DNA of 64,000 nt. It comes from Scatophagus argus (Eukaryota; Chordata; Actinopteri; Scatophagidae). The stretch lies in assembly GCF_020382885.2 (NCBI RefSeq), contig NC_058501.1, forward strand, positions 14,295,501 through 14,359,500, written 5' to 3'. Positions 1 to 24,650 of the stretch are shown one piece after another (position 1 is the first letter of the stretch; every line of letters starts with the position of its first letter). Below the pieces are notes generated by a model. The model saw nothing but the letters and a program-made list of their open reading frames with translations. It made no database searches and was not told the origin of the DNA. The translations under genes were made by a program, and so were the position numbers.

Positions 1-339
1 GGCTGTTAGGCAGCATCTGTTTTGTTTGTGTGCGGTCGTTTCAATGTGCCTATTGTGTGGGCACTGGAGTGACTGTGAGACTTATGAAAAGGCTAGTGAG
101 TGATCGGCACCAGGCAGATGAGGGTGATGTGGATGACGTTTTCTAATCCATCATCTGCCAAGTATTCACTGTCTGAGGTCAGTCAGTGTTCAGGTAGTGA
201 GCCTCTCACTCACATTTCAGCTTGAGCCTGCATTCTGCAGTCATGCATGCGTCTTCATGTTGCATCTTCGCACTCCCCTTGTCAGATTTTCATCTCTGGC
301 TGCCTAACCTTTCCTGCATTTGTCCTCTTTGTCCCTCAG

Positions 340-3258
340 CCTCAAAGCAGTTTGCTGAGGAGGTGCTTCAGTGCCATAATGAGTACAGGAGGAAGCACCA
401 GGCTCCTCCACTGAAGCTGAGCAGCAAGCTGAGCAGAGAGGCTGCCCGGTGGGTTAATGCACACACAAATCAAATTAGAAAGCTAATTAGCAAGGACTTT
501 GCATGCCAGTCATTGTCAAACTGCTTGGGATAGCAATGACAGTTCCAGCCCAGCCTGTCAAATGAAATAACTACAACATATATATTGAGGATCTGGGTTT
601 GTTTCCATTGTGATTACATGTTATGTTGACAATTTGTTTCCACTAATTGCAGCTATATTTAATTTTCGTATCATTATTACTTTGTTGAGTAAATGCAAAC
701 TTAATCGGCGCTGTCAGGAAGGACAGAGACAGCTGCCTTGGCTAATAGACTTTCAGCCCATTTCCTTGAACGTGTTTGATGGTGTAATAACAGCAGTAAC
801 ACTGGGCAAGTAAACAACCTTCAATTTTTGATACCTGAGCCTGATTCCAACAAAGTTTGGACGCAGTGCAAAACATTAATTAAACAGAATGCGATAACTT
901 GCATATCTTTTTTTTTAACATATACTCAATTGAAAACAATGTATGTAATGTAAATGTATGCAACACAAGTCTGGGAAAGTTGTGTACTGCTCAAAGCACA
1001 CCAGGTGGAATATTTCACAGGTAAACAGGTTCACTGGTAGCAGATCACAGTATCGTGATTGGGTATGAAAAGTGCATCCTGGAAAGTTTGAGTTGTTCAT
1101 AAGCAAGGATGAGATGAGGGTCACCACTTTGTTAAAAACCTGCATGGACAAAAAGTGATGAGGGACACTCCTGGCATTTAACATCTCTGGTTTTTAAAAA
1201 AGAGACAAGCATTACAAGGTCAAGATGTTGAACCTCGTCCCATTATCAAATAAAATAATAATAAAGCATTTTACTGCTGTAGCCAACCTGCTGTAGCCAG
1301 ATTGTTTTAGGTTGAGGGTTTTCTAAGAAGTTTATTTAGCTCATAAACTACAACATTTTTGCAAACCATAAGCTTAATCCTTCAATTTTCGCTGAACAGG
1401 AAAGGTATGAAAAGTAACAAATAACTTAAGCTGTGAGACAAATGTAGAGGAGTGAAAAGTACAGTGTACAGTAGAGTACAGTAGTGTTTTGCTTAGTAGA
1501 AATATAAAGCTGTATAAGAAAGGAATACTCAAAAATAAATTTATACTTAAGTACATCACTTGTAAATGGTAAATGTACGTACAGTCCACCTGTGAGATTA
1601 GCATACACTATTTTGTCATTGTAGAGACTGAATTTTACAACATCTCATTAGCCCATGAAAAAAATCATATACTGTAAGCTCCAGATGGTCTCCCAACCAG
1701 TCATAAGATCAACCCAATTAGCCTGCATTGCTAAATTAAAGCCTCTGAGGTAGGAATTTTTCACTGTTTATCTTTTGTAGCAGAAGTCAATCTTAGCAAT
1801 TCCATTCAAAAAAATTATTTGTCCCTGTCCACAGTTATGCTGAAAGTCTGGCTAGCACACGGATCCTGAAACACAGCGTGGAGTCCAGTAGAGGGAGCTG
1901 TGGAGAGAACCTGGCATGGGCCTCCTACGACCAATCAGGTACATAATGTATAAATACTTAACATACTATTCAGAAGTCACATGACTGATTTTGTGTATAT
2001 GCCCTTGTTGAGGTGGGATGGCTAGATCTATTAAGACATCTCTCCATAGAGTACAGTTTAGTCAATGGGGATAAAGCACACTCTCCTACCCTGAAAGTGA
2101 ACAGCTGTGTTTGAGAGCTCAGACACCATGACTCACTGCAGAAATATGTCAGTGCAGGTCCGTGTGATTCATTAAACATCTTCTGCAGTGCAGCGCTGGG
2201 TGACAGAAAGTGCAGCACTGTAAACAGCATGTTCCCCGAAATGGAGTTTATAGCTCCAGGGTGCATTCTTCTTAAACTGCTGTCATTCTGGTCAATACGT
2301 ATAACACAAGTTTGACTACTGATTGTTCTTGATGCTGAGGTTAAACTTTGTCCTGTGCACATGCAGGAAAGGATGTGGCAGACCGCTGGTATGATGAAGT
2401 GAAACAGTATAACTTCAACCGTCCTGGATTTTCTTCTGGCACTGGTGAGATCAAACACTTCGCTTCTCACATGTTTTCATGTCTTCTTGTCTCATCTGAT
2501 TTCTCCATGTCTTTTTTTATTTCAGTGCATTTATCTCAGTCTACCTGTTTCTTGCTCTGTTTCTCTTTGTCATTTTCTGTTTGCTCGTTGTCAGTTTCTC
2601 TGTCTCCGTGTCACATTTACCCAGGCATGGGCAAGGTTGTTGCTATTCCCCTGCTGATGTCACACCTCAGTCAGTGTGTGACTGTCTGACTCAGTGACCA
2701 GCCATGGGGAAACTGAGGGGAAAATCACACTCGTCTCCATCATTTGTCAGCCCACACGTCATTTCCAGTCTGGCCTAATTCCTCCAGATAGTTTTCTTAT
2801 TGCCTCAGACCCTATTTCACTTAATCACTCATGAAGCAGATCACGTCTAGGAGCTTGTGACTCTTGTGATTCACTGTGATTCATGTGAAGATGTGTGGGA
2901 ATAAAGTGATGAGTGAGAGAGGAATTAAGATTCCTGCTTCTGTAAATATTTAGAGGAACTGAAGTATGTGTGCACTCAGCTTCAGCTAATGTTTTAACAT
3001 ATTTCTTTTCCTGTCTCACTCAGTTTATTTTCCTTTTTTCCCCTTCAGTTTGTTTCTATTATTAATATTTCTCATTTCATCCACTACCTAGGCCATTTCA
3101 CAGCAATGGTGTGGAAGAGCACTAAAATGCTTGGCGTTGGTAAAGCCACTGCATCAGATGGATCTTCTTTCGTGGTGGCCAGATACTTTCCAGCTGGGAA
3201 TATTACTAACCAAGGACACTTTGAGAACAACGTCCTCCCAGCTAAAACCACAAGCTAA
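340..3258 (+). CDS. glipr2: GLIPR2/GAPR-1-like CAP-domain protein, 5'-partial
   Basis: Four coding exons are visible: 340-448, 1835-1938, 2367-2444 and 3092-3258 (TAA). All have AG/GT borders and matching phases. The joined product begins at [10 protein letters not shown] and runs through [39 protein letters not shown] and [10 protein letters not shown] to [16 protein letters not shown]. This is the single CAP/SCP domain of GLIPR2 (human about 154 aa), with CAP-typical residues in HNEYR, GENL and HFTAMVWK. The first exon starts in phase 1, so a short upstream exon (the N-terminal few residues, usually myristoylated MGK-type) must lie left of position 1; I found no suitable exon in 1-339. In mammals the protein is a peripheral Golgi and lipid-raft protein linked to autophagy control. 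There is no signal peptide or extension, which separates it from secreted GLIPR1 and CRISP proteins. Teleosts also carry glipr2-like paralogues, so the exact paralogue is uncertain. Confidence 0.9.
844..1190 (+). repeat. Degenerate Tc1/mariner-related dispersed repeat in glipr2 intron
   Basis: The stretch starting ATTCCAACAAAGTTTGGACG and passing through CTGGGAAAGTTGTG, GGTAAACAGGTTCACTGGTA, GATTGGGTATGAAAAG and AAGCAAGGATGAG has the layout of a very common fish Tc1/mariner-derived repeat. The same unit recurs at the right edge of the window (GACTGGGAAAGCTGTGGAGTGGTCAAA). No open transposase frame remains. The borders are approximate. Confidence 0.55.
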
Positions 3259-3806
3259 GGATGTCTGCATCACCAACACTTCAAAGCATGTATTTCATTT
3301 TCCAGAAAGTCTGCCTGCACTGCCATAGGGGACACTCAGGAGAGCATCGCTTCTTACCCAGGAAAGAACCATACTACTATCTTGAGTGTGTTTTACAAGA
3401 TGGGATGCACCGTCTTGTTTTCGGTTTGAAAGTGGACTTGTGTAAGGTGCAGTGTTAAGCATGAAAGACGCACTACTATTTGATGTTGCTAACAAAACAT
3501 TGCAAGCATATGGACTGTGTAATCTAAATGTTTATGATCATTCACCATGTGACTGTATTCCATTCATCAATGCCAGTACTTGTATAATTTCACACATGAA
3601 ATGCATCATAGCCTCACATCTGTATTTGTGGAAGAATGGGAGCTAAGTCAGTCAAAGAAGCAGGCTTAACACATTAACACATGGAGTCATTGCTTAGTAA
3701 CTCAAGGCAGACGACTCAGCACGCTTGGTTGTTATTGTGTGCCACTTGTAAAAAGCAGAACACCGCAGTCCCGGGTGTGTGTTTTGTACTCTAATTACTT
3801 TTGTAC

Positions 3807-3812
3807 AATAAA
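3807..3812 (+). promoter_or_regulatory. Candidate poly(A) signal of glipr2
   Basis: This is a canonical AATAAA about 550 nt after the glipr2 stop codon, before the convergent nacad 3' end begins at about 4740. It implies a 3' UTR covering roughly 3259-3830. Confidence 0.55.
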
Positions 3813-4755
3813 GTTGATAGATTGTCAGGAATACATTTGGCATGTGTCTGTGCATGTTTGTATCATCTGTATTTCTTTGAGAGTGAGGAACAGAAGAAAA
3901 TGAGAGTTTAATTTCATCATGGCATCCAATTTTTTTTAAGGAAAATGTGACTCCTGAATATGGCACAGAGCTGGCAAAGTATAGAATGAAATTTGAGACC
4001 ATGCAAGCAGTTGTATATGTAAACATCAATGATTTGTTGTTAAAGGTCTGAATAATTGTCAGACTTGCATAAATCTTCTGTGTCTCTTTCTTTAATATTT
4101 GCAGAGTGCCTCTGTTCCTCTGCCTCAGTAATGCTACAATGTACTTGCAAGGTTTCTCTTAAAAAGCCCTTACCAATAATTGTTTTTTTTACCATGTCTT
4201 TTTCACCCAGTCCTCTGCTGCACACTAACAGCATGTGATGATGTACGATGCCTTTCATATTAAATGTCCAGTTCATATGAACACTTTGAGATGTGGATGA
4301 AAATTAAGCCTTTTATGTATTTTTCAGTTGCCGAGATTTTAAGATATAAGTCTATTAACCCTTAACGTCACCATCAAAAAGCAATCACTATGTTCTCGTC
4401 AGTCAGTTTGAGTAATAGCAGGTTTTAAATTTGTTTTGAAAGGTAGTTTTAATAAAATATTTTTAATAACATATACCACCTATCAGAGCAAAACATTTAA
4501 AACAGTTGATCTTTTTATAGGCAACATGATCAGTCAAATTTTGATTAGAGGGAAAATGCACAGCGCTTTGTTGGTAAATAGATGTGCTGACTCTGAAAAT
4601 GCCGTACAGAAACAAGTTCGGTTACAGGCCTTCTGAATTTGCAGAATGTTAAGGACTGTGCTGCTCCTCATACTAAAACAAGTTACACCAAACAATCTGT
4701 GCCTTGATAGTGAAATCAATCTTGCACTGGAGTCACAGAACATGTTGGAACAGAC

Positions 4756-4761
4756 TTTATT
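4756..4761 (-). promoter_or_regulatory. Candidate poly(A) signal of nacad
   Basis: TTTATT on the plus strand is AATAAA on the minus strand. It lies 110 nt past the nacad TGA stop (4871-4873) and gives a short 3' UTR. About 0.9 kb separates it from the glipr2 signal, so the two genes converge without obvious overlap. Confidence 0.65.
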
Positions 4762-4870
4762 TAGCAGATATTGGGGATGCAACATACAGTAGCAGCAATA
4801 CAGAAGGGTCAGTGGTGTTTTGGCTTTATAGGCTGGAGGAGGGGGTCAGGAGTCAAATTATTCTCATCAC

Positions 4871-17004
<12,134 letters not shown>

Positions 17005-17071
17005 GCTTCTCGCTGGTTCTCTTTGGCTCTGACGCAACAATAAACCATACAGCTGGAACAGACAAGGTGAA

Positions 17072-17149
17072 CAGGGAGAGGGAGTGAGAGAGTGAAAGGG
17101 AGAAAGAAGAAGAAGAAGAAGGAGGAGGAGGAGGAGGAGGCGAAGGGGG
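17072..17149 (+). promoter_or_regulatory. Polypurine tract in the nacad 5' UTR/promoter region
   Basis: About 78 bp of nearly uninterrupted purine on the plus strand, including (GAA)n followed by (GGA)n, lies 70-145 bp upstream of the nacad start codon. On the transcribed nacad strand it reads as a pyrimidine tract. No TATA box is evident. It probably falls in the 5' UTR or core promoter, but I cannot place the transcription start. Confidence 0.45.
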
Positions 17150-17436
17150 ATCTAAATGCTCAGCGACCCAACACTCAGATCTCCCCTGCAGCACGTGTCT
17201 GTCTGTGTGCGTTTGTGTATGAGACAGAATGAGACAGAAAGACAGACAGAGAAAGAGCGAGAGTGAGAGATGGGAGTGTACGCTGGTGCAGCACAGTGAT
17301 GCTGCTGTTGTGGGCGTGTGTTTCAGAGCCTCATGATCCACTTCATCTGAATATGCATGTGTGTGTGTGTGTTTATGTGTGTAGAATCGGAGAGGGAGCT
17401 GCAGTATTCTTTCTTGATACCCAGTTATTGCTCCCC

Positions 17437-17526
17437 TGCCTCATCCTCCCTCCCTCCTTCCCTTCCTTCGTCTCTCCCTCCCTCCCTTCCTCCCTCCCTG
17501 CATCATCTCTCTCCCCCTTCTCTGCC
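17437..17526 (+). repeat. Polypyrimidine (CCT/TCCC)n tract upstream of nacad
   Basis: About 90 bp of C/T-rich sequence (repeated CCTCC, TTCC and TCCC units) lies about 430-520 bp upstream of the nacad ATG. Its strand asymmetry is opposite to that of the purine tract at 17072-17149, so the promoter region is flanked by two mirror-biased blocks. Confidence 0.7.
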
Positions 17527-19374
17527 CCCGTTCTCTCTCAGCCAAGCTATGACTGGATCTCAGCAGATGATGTCAGCAGATTTCCACTGATCTCTCAGTG
17601 CTGCCCTCAACCTTGAAGGAAAGGACCAGTACTGCAAAAACAAGAATGGGAGGAGAAAAGAAGGGGAGATTGACTACAACGAAAGGAGGAAGGGGAAACT
17701 GAAAACAGACAGTCAAACGAGCAGAAACGAAACATAAAAGTACACTAACTACACTGCTAATTATACCCTTTGCCTCCTGCTGTGATTGCATCCCCAAGGA
17801 ATGAACAGGGAGACATTTTCCCCCTGAGGGCAGCTCTAGCATCTGTCTCTGCCCTGCACCTTAGCCGCCTCCCCAGCACTCTTCCTTGTTTTCTTCTGTT
17901 TCTCTGCTCTTAAAGATAACAAGTGAAATGGATAGAAATAGAAAGACAGAGAGGGGGCAGCAGCACTGAGCCAAATGATCAGGGTAGTTTCCATGGCAAC
18001 CCAAAACTTCCCATGATAGAGTGCCAGCTCAGCAGAAGTGAGTAAGTGCTGCTGCTGGATAATAGCCTCTGTGCAATCCAGGTGCCCTCAAGAAACATAG
18101 CTGCAGACAAATCCACAGTTTAAAAAGAAAAAAAAAAAGGAGTCCAATGCACAGCAGCACTTTTTAGGTATCAGTCAGAGGTAAAGCAGGAACAATGTAT
18201 CATACCAGAGCCATTTCATATCAAAATACTGGTTATTTGATGTATGATAACAAAGCTTTGTTGCTTATTAGGGACAAAACTTGTCCCAGTGCTCATTAGC
18301 TGCACCTGCACAGGATGCTGTGACCAAGGAGTTCAATACTGGAAGTGCTCGCTGGGCTCTTTGTCAACAGTCCATCAATTGATTCCATCAGTCCCTGAAT
18401 TTCAGGAAGAATGAGGTAGGCACCGTGTCTGTGGATCATTTGATGGCTTATCAAAATGATATTCATGTTTTCCCTTGGCTTCCTTTATATATTTATGTAT
18501 ATATGATTTTCGCTCTTCTGCTCGGCTTTACATTTGATTTGTCTTCTCTCTGCCCCTCAACAGCCTCTGGTGTCAGTGTGCTGGTGCTGCCCGTGACGTT
18601 GTGCAAGCAGTTTGTTTAAGGTCAGCAAAGCGTTTTCTGAGAATCTTACCTGTGATCTTCATAATGATGCCCTTGCTCTCTAACAAACACGATCACATTA
18701 TTACAAACACATGCACTCAGTATGAAATTTTAAAATGTTCTTGCAAATTTGAAGAAACTGCACAGTATGCAAATGTATTCTTTGTCCAAACTTGCTTGGA
18801 AAAATCAGCTGATTAAAAGGAATAAATTACTTATGCACTGGAAGAACACGATAAGCTGTGACTCCTCATCAGTGCTGCTCCATGCTGATAACTGTTGACT
18901 AATAATACCGATGTAGTCACTCCTGTATGCCACAGAGGCATGTCATTAGCTTTTGGATGTGAAATGAAACACATTTTGTCTGAATACCACACTCACTCTA
19001 ATGCAACTGGCCCGACTGTACACACCCTGAGAAAATGCACACATCAATCCTAGAGGGCATTCAGTCAATATCATGAGATTTAACGGCAAAAAATGGCAAT
19101 AAATCAATTTATTTTAGAAGACACACATTCACAGTTATAATTTATTTATTCAACTCTATTCATAAACACAACATTTTGGCCAAAGTTCTATAAATAGCCC
19201 AGATGGTTCTGTCTTGACATAATATACTTGCACATGCAAAGAACTTTGTCGTTTAACTCGCTGTTGTGTTTATTTCTGCTGCTGTCTTGGTCACCATCGC
19301 TATAGAAACAGGGAAAGCCCCACACGTTGCCAAGGGAACCAGAGTGAAAATATGATTCTTTTTTTCCTTTCTTT
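17527..19374. other. Intergenic: nacad upstream region / tbrg4 downstream region
   Basis: This is 1.8 kb between the presumed nacad promoter and the tbrg4 3' end. I see AT-rich unique-looking sequence, a short A run at about 18126-18138 and minus-strand AATAAA motifs at 19108-19113, 19141-19146 and 19375-19380. The last is closest to the tbrg4 stop and is the best poly(A) candidate. No coding exon is supported. Confidence 0.6.
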
Positions 19375-19521
19375 TTTATTACAAAGTATGAGAGAGCTTT
19401 TCTGCGATGCCGCCCTGCACTGATGGCGTATGTGGGCGAACATGTGTATTTCCTGTGGTCCCATGTGGCTGGGGAAGCTCTGATTTAGTTGAGCCTGCAA
19501 ATTTGCTCAAGACAAATAGGT

Positions 19522-19629
19522 TCACTTGGCCATGTCCTCGGCCACAGCCTTCCCTATTTTATCCTTTAGGTACGCCAATTTCTGCCAGTCTGACTTCAGG
19601 TCCAGCCACTCATAATACGGTACCTGGGG

Positions 19630-19660
<31 letters not shown>

Positions 19661-22600
19661 TGGATGTCAAACATTTATTTTAAGATCCAGAGAGTAAGTA
19701 CCTTCTCTTAACCGGTCAGTGCTCCTAACGCAATTGTAAAACTTGTTTTATTCTCATATTAACAGACACGCGAAAAATGAGGACACAGTCTGTGTCTCAT
19801 ATACAGAGAGAGAAAGAGAAAGAGAGAGAAAGAGAGATTAGATCAACCTAGATGAGGCAGAGCTGCGGCTAAAGCTCTATTTATACCGCAGACTGCAGCG
19901 GGATCCACCTGACTCTCAGCTCTACTTAAGTATTCGGTCTTTTGTTTGCAGCAGCAGTGGTGCTTCTGTTCATCAGTATCATAGCAAACACAACACACCT
20001 GAAAATTCCCTTTACAATTGGCTTTAGTGAGGGTTTAAAGACTGAAACTAATCAGAAGAACAAATAGCTCAGTATATCCTATCTGCAGGGATGAAAAAAT
20101 AACTTGATCACTGTTTAAAGGAGGTTGTCTTTCAAGTGAAGTGCGCGTCTGTCCCTTTCCCTACCTCCACTGTGATTAAGCCAGCCAACTGGAGATGTCG
20201 CTTCTTCATGACAAACCGCCCCAGAAGGTCTCTACTCTTTGAGCCAAAGTTTGGAAATTCCCAAGCCAAGAATGCAATCCTAAAAACAGACAGGAAAGGA
20301 AGTAACTTTAGACAGCTACAGCAAAGGCAAATAAAAGAAAAAATAGATGCAACATTCAAAGGAAAAAAGCAAAAATAAATCTTTAAACGACCCACACCCA
20401 CATGATCCTGCTCTATGACTCACCGTCGCGCCCCTGCAGGTAAATCCTCGTTTCCTCCACCACTGGGTAGATGAGGGGCTTTCAGCATTGACAAGTCAAT
20501 CAGTTTGTTGTCACTGTCCACTACCACCTCACCATCTGGTTGGAAAAGGACATGTCAGTTATTTACTCCAGAAACAGACTGTGTGATATTCAAGGATATG
20601 AACATGATCTCAAAGTATACACACACACATACCAATAGTCCATCCATACACGGTGGCAACCCCAGTGCGAAGGGCCTCTGTCCTCCCACCCACCAAACTC
20701 TGCAAAGTCTCTTTGAGGCTGCTCTGAAGGGGTGTGAGGGGCAACCGGCTAGCCGGGACAGACAAGGCGCTCTGGGAGGTCAGAGGACCCGAGGAACCCG
20801 GATGCTCTAACTGGAGGGAAGCAGCAATGTGAAGGAGCTTCAGCTGCCAGTTTTCTACTTGACCTGGACTGCCCTCTACAGACAGAAAAGATAACAGAAA
20901 AAATATGGGTACTCATTAGCATATGTGTTTTTAAAAACAACTTCAAGAATGTTAGTAATTTATGTGATGCTTCATATATGTGAGAAAACAAGGATTAATT
21001 TGCCTGTCTAACCAAAAATCTATTGGAGCTTGAATGCCATCTGCTGAGCCAGGAATTTTGACAGTGAACCCTCAGAGACATAAACTTTTGATAGACAATT
21101 TTTTTCTTTTAAAGTATCATTATGATACTTACAGAATGTAATGGCTTTAGGATAATGACACCATTGACATTTACATTATTTCCCTATAAACCTTGCTTTT
21201 GCTATATAATTCTTAGTCCAAACAAAATAGCACTTGCTCTTTGGCCTAATAGCTCATGTTAACATGAGGATGCCTGTCGACAGTCAAAAGTAAAAGTACT
21301 GGCTAATGCGGTCGAGCTGATTCTTTTCAGGTACCTGAACTACTTTCACCAGCCTCTACTAGTTTAGAGGAGCAGATGCTTCATTCCAAGGAGCTCTCGA
21401 AATGATCCAAAACAAGAAAGTACAGAAGAATAATGAATGCCCCCGGCTAGATGTCTTACCTGACAGTTTGGTGACATGATTCGGTTGTAAGAGGGGGGTG
21501 AGGTAGTGGGGCTTGGCCTGCTGCAGCACACACAGAGACCAAACTGTGTCTGTCTGCATGTGGGGATCCAGGCCTGATAGAGAGTCCTCCAGTGCAGAGT
21601 GAACCTTCACACAAAATGGCACAAAGCTTGAATACATATAGGCTAGGAAATTAGAAACAAACATGTACAATCAACAGACGAACTTAAGTACCTTGCTGAA
21701 GAAGTCGTCAACTTTGCTGGGCTGGAAGTTTATTCTGGCAAAAGTCATGAGTAGATTAGAAAGCTGAGGCATGTTGTAGTTCTTACTGTTTGCCGTGAAG
21801 TGCTGGTGAGACAAAATGTACAGAGAGTTAAACAGTGCGGGCAAAACAATTCAGATTATTTCTTAGTTTGGCATTTGAGATTGAGCGCTTTTCAGAATTA
21901 ACTGAATTAGAGTTTGGTGCAAAACTGACCTCAGCAAAGGCCTCAAAGAGAGGGTTGTGGAGCCATTTGAGGAAGCCCAGTGATTTAGCGAAGCGTACGA
22001 CATCGACCGGGCTGAGGTCAGGGATTCTGGGTAACACCTCTGAGGCCAATCGCTGTAATACCTGAGAATGTTGGAAATTCAACTTCCCTAAACAAGAACA
22101 AAGACAAAGTTGTTACTACTGGCATTATACAGTATGTTACTGAGCAGGCAGCCCTGTCAGACATCAATTTGTTTACCCAAGAGAATTTCTGGCACTCGTC
22201 CAGCCTAGATACTGTAAAGGACTCAAGTTAAACAAATCTTTTTTTTTTTTTTAAAGAGTGATTTGTGTGAAAAGATTTCTGATGAAAAAATAAAAAGAAA
22301 AAAGAGAAGGGGGGTCAAAAGTTAATATACTCAAAATATTACCTGTAACTACAACAGACTAGTTATACATAAACATTAAAGCTTAAAATCTCTGTATTAA
22401 ATCCAACTAAATAAAGTATCCACAGATGCGAGTCACGTCTGTACATCTTCACTGTGCCAGGTTGAAACTTTCCTTAGTTGAAGCTTTCTCTCAACTGGCT
22501 TCCACTTCCCTAAACCTTAAAACATCTACCAATACGTGTAAACCAGGTCAAGAAGGTGAGGCAGAAGCAAAAAAACAAAATGACATGAGGTTTCAAAAAG

Positions 22601-23890
22601 ACACGGACGTCTTCGATGTCAGTCTTACTGTATACGTTACAACCATCTGTGCTGTGATTACCGTATGCATAAGCCATGTCCAGTATCAGTGGGGTTGTGA
22701 GCTCTGACGACGGCCTCTGGAGGAGGTGGTAGGACAAAGCTCGGAGCAATGGCACCGATCTGCGGCTTTGAGTTGCCAAAAACGCACTGATTTTGCGGAT
22801 GTCCTCTGCTGTAAAGCCCTCGGCGAGTTCCAACGCCTGCAATAAAGACAGACAGGGGGACTGCACTCTGGTCTGAGGTGTAGAATGTGTTTTGTCCTTT
22901 CAACTACCCGATCACATTACAAATTAATTCAAATTAGCTGGTCTAGCTTCTGTGTAGCTTCTGGATAAAGATTTTATCTGAGCCATTAACTCTGTGTCAA
23001 AGTGTGATGGATGTTTGTAACTACGATACCTTGTCTTCAAGCCTGTCCATCAAAGTAGGTGACATGCATTCTCCTTTGGATATCAGTGCGCTGACAGTTT
23101 TAGCATCAGCGATCTCAGTCCAGCGCAGTTCCAGCTGTTTTAATGCAGCAGTCACTATTTCCACATCCTTCTGCCTTTTCTTACCAGCTCCCCAGTTTAC
23201 CACCAAGCCCAGCTGCTTGTAGGTCAGCCTACGAACTCGCCACAGGACCTCAGTCTGGACAGAACTAAGGACTGATTCAGTAAAGGGCTCACCCAAAATC
23301 CAGAGAGCTCGCAAGAGGGACACTAAAGTGGTGTTCCACACTGAAAACACCTGGAAGAAAAAAAATACAGAGAAATGGGTCATTACTCTTAGCAGGCAAA
23401 CATAAGGTATTGGAAAAGATGTCAATAATCCACCGTGCCAGTCCACCTGTCTAGATGGTTTCCTTACCCCCTGAGATACAACATCCATCATATCCAGTAG
23501 TCTTGAATCCCTCATTATTTCGAGTTCTTTTCCATTAAACTTGCCATGTGTCTTCCGCATCAACAGAGTCCACTTAATCAGGGCATTAGCTGCTTGATTA
23601 GCATTTCCTCTATGCTCTGCCCAGGCCAGCAGGATGTCTTCCGGTGCTGCTGCCCGATCCAACAACTCATCCAGTTGGGTGCGTGTAGGACCTTTTGAAA
23701 TGGTGGCCTCACGGGTAACTGTCTCACTCATTAACCTCTCTGTGGCCCATGGCCATCCCTGAGCCCTCTGCACCTCTGCATGCCCAGTCACAGGTGGAGG
23801 CAGGCGTGCAGCAGCAGCAGCAGCAGTTGGAGCCTGGGAGGAGGCCCTGCAGAGCAGGCGGACATATCTGCCCAAGAGACGGCTGGCCAT
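19522..23890 (-). CDS. tbrg4: TBRG4/FASTKD4, mitochondrial FAST-kinase-domain RNA-binding protein, complete
   Basis: Ten coding exons: 23890-23468, 23350-23030, 22836-22662, 22087-21930, 21802-21692, 21604-21460, 20875-20633, 20535-20424, 20279-20165, 19623-19522. They total 634 aa against about 631 in human. I chose the ATG at 23890 ([19 protein letters not shown]) because it aligns with the mammalian start and gives a basic, hydroxylated mitochondrial presequence. An in-frame ATG lies 75 nt further upstream. FAST_1/FAST_2 regions are recognisable by [38 protein letters not shown] and [16 protein letters not shown]. The C-terminal RAP domain includes [19 protein letters not shown] and [15 protein letters not shown]. 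In mammals FASTKD4 sits in the mitochondrial matrix and stabilises a subset of mitochondrial mRNAs. It is next to nacad, as in human. Confidence 0.93.
19630..19657 (+). repeat. Run of 28 A next to the last tbrg4 exon
   Basis: On the minus strand this is a T run only 4 nt from the CCCCAG acceptor of the final tbrg4 exon, so it serves as an unusually long, pure polypyrimidine tract. Length variation here could affect splicing. Confidence 0.85.
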
Positions 23891-24494
23891 TGGGTTTGAC
23901 AGACACGACAGCGGCCACTGGAAGGAGAGGCAGTTCAGCCGCTTGTTTTGCTGTCCCACATCCAACCTAAAGAAGAAGTGAGAAGTTTAATACTCAAGGT
24001 ACAGCACTGTAGTTAATATAATTTGTTACATTCTCAGCAACGAGCTTAATCTTCGTTCAGCTAAGCACAATCCGTGTCAAATATTCGCTGTCATGTTGAG
24101 CACGTGCTTAAAATCAAGGTTTTATTAGCCCTTTGTGACAGGCACAGCCCTCGCCTGCTCCAGTGACAACAACAGGGAAGTACTTGTGTAACCCATAACG
24201 CAGGTAGTCATCTGAGGTGTACGTTGGCAGGGCAGCCACACCGAGATCAGCTAAATATCTGTTGTTGTAACGGACTGAAACGAAACCTCTTATAATGTAA
24301 ATGCAATGTTCGCCGGCAACCAGTGTTGATTTTTCTCCCGTCACGTAACTTTAATCCTGACCTTGTCGTGGTGGGAGTCACTCTGAAACGCCGCTGAACG
24401 GAAGTATTTCATTTCATCTTCTATTCTCTTTGTAAAGGTACAACGCAGACAGACCTCAAAGCAGTATCAGTTATCATATTCATGCATGGCTTAC

Positions 24495-24650
24495 CAATAA
24501 TTAATGATAACTTCGGAGAAAGCCGTTCACATGGAGGGATCGGTGCCGTGACAGAGAGTCGCAGAGAAATGACGTAGTAGGACGGTATCACGTTGCCGAC
24601 GGACGTAGCTGTAGTTCTTCTTCTTCTTCTTCCTCTAACTTTGCAGCAGC
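24495..24650 (-). promoter_or_regulatory. Candidate non-coding exon 1 / promoter of tbrg4
   Basis: The first coding exon of tbrg4 begins at a CTTCTTTAG acceptor just upstream of 23968, so a 5' UTR exon must lie further right. A donor ATTG|GTAAGC at 24495 follows a locally CpG-rich stretch (24530-24610: CGGTGCCG, GACGTAG, CACGTTGCCGACGGACG) that fits a housekeeping promoter. The upstream border is a guess, and a weaker alternative donor (AAG|GTCAGG) lies near 24361. Confidence 0.4.

Noticed and set aside
21692-21802. A possible 1-nt frameshift in tbrg4 exon 6
   Set aside because: Recounting the bases around 21780 gave 111 nt (37 codons), [14 protein letters not shown] in frame, and a total length divisible by three.
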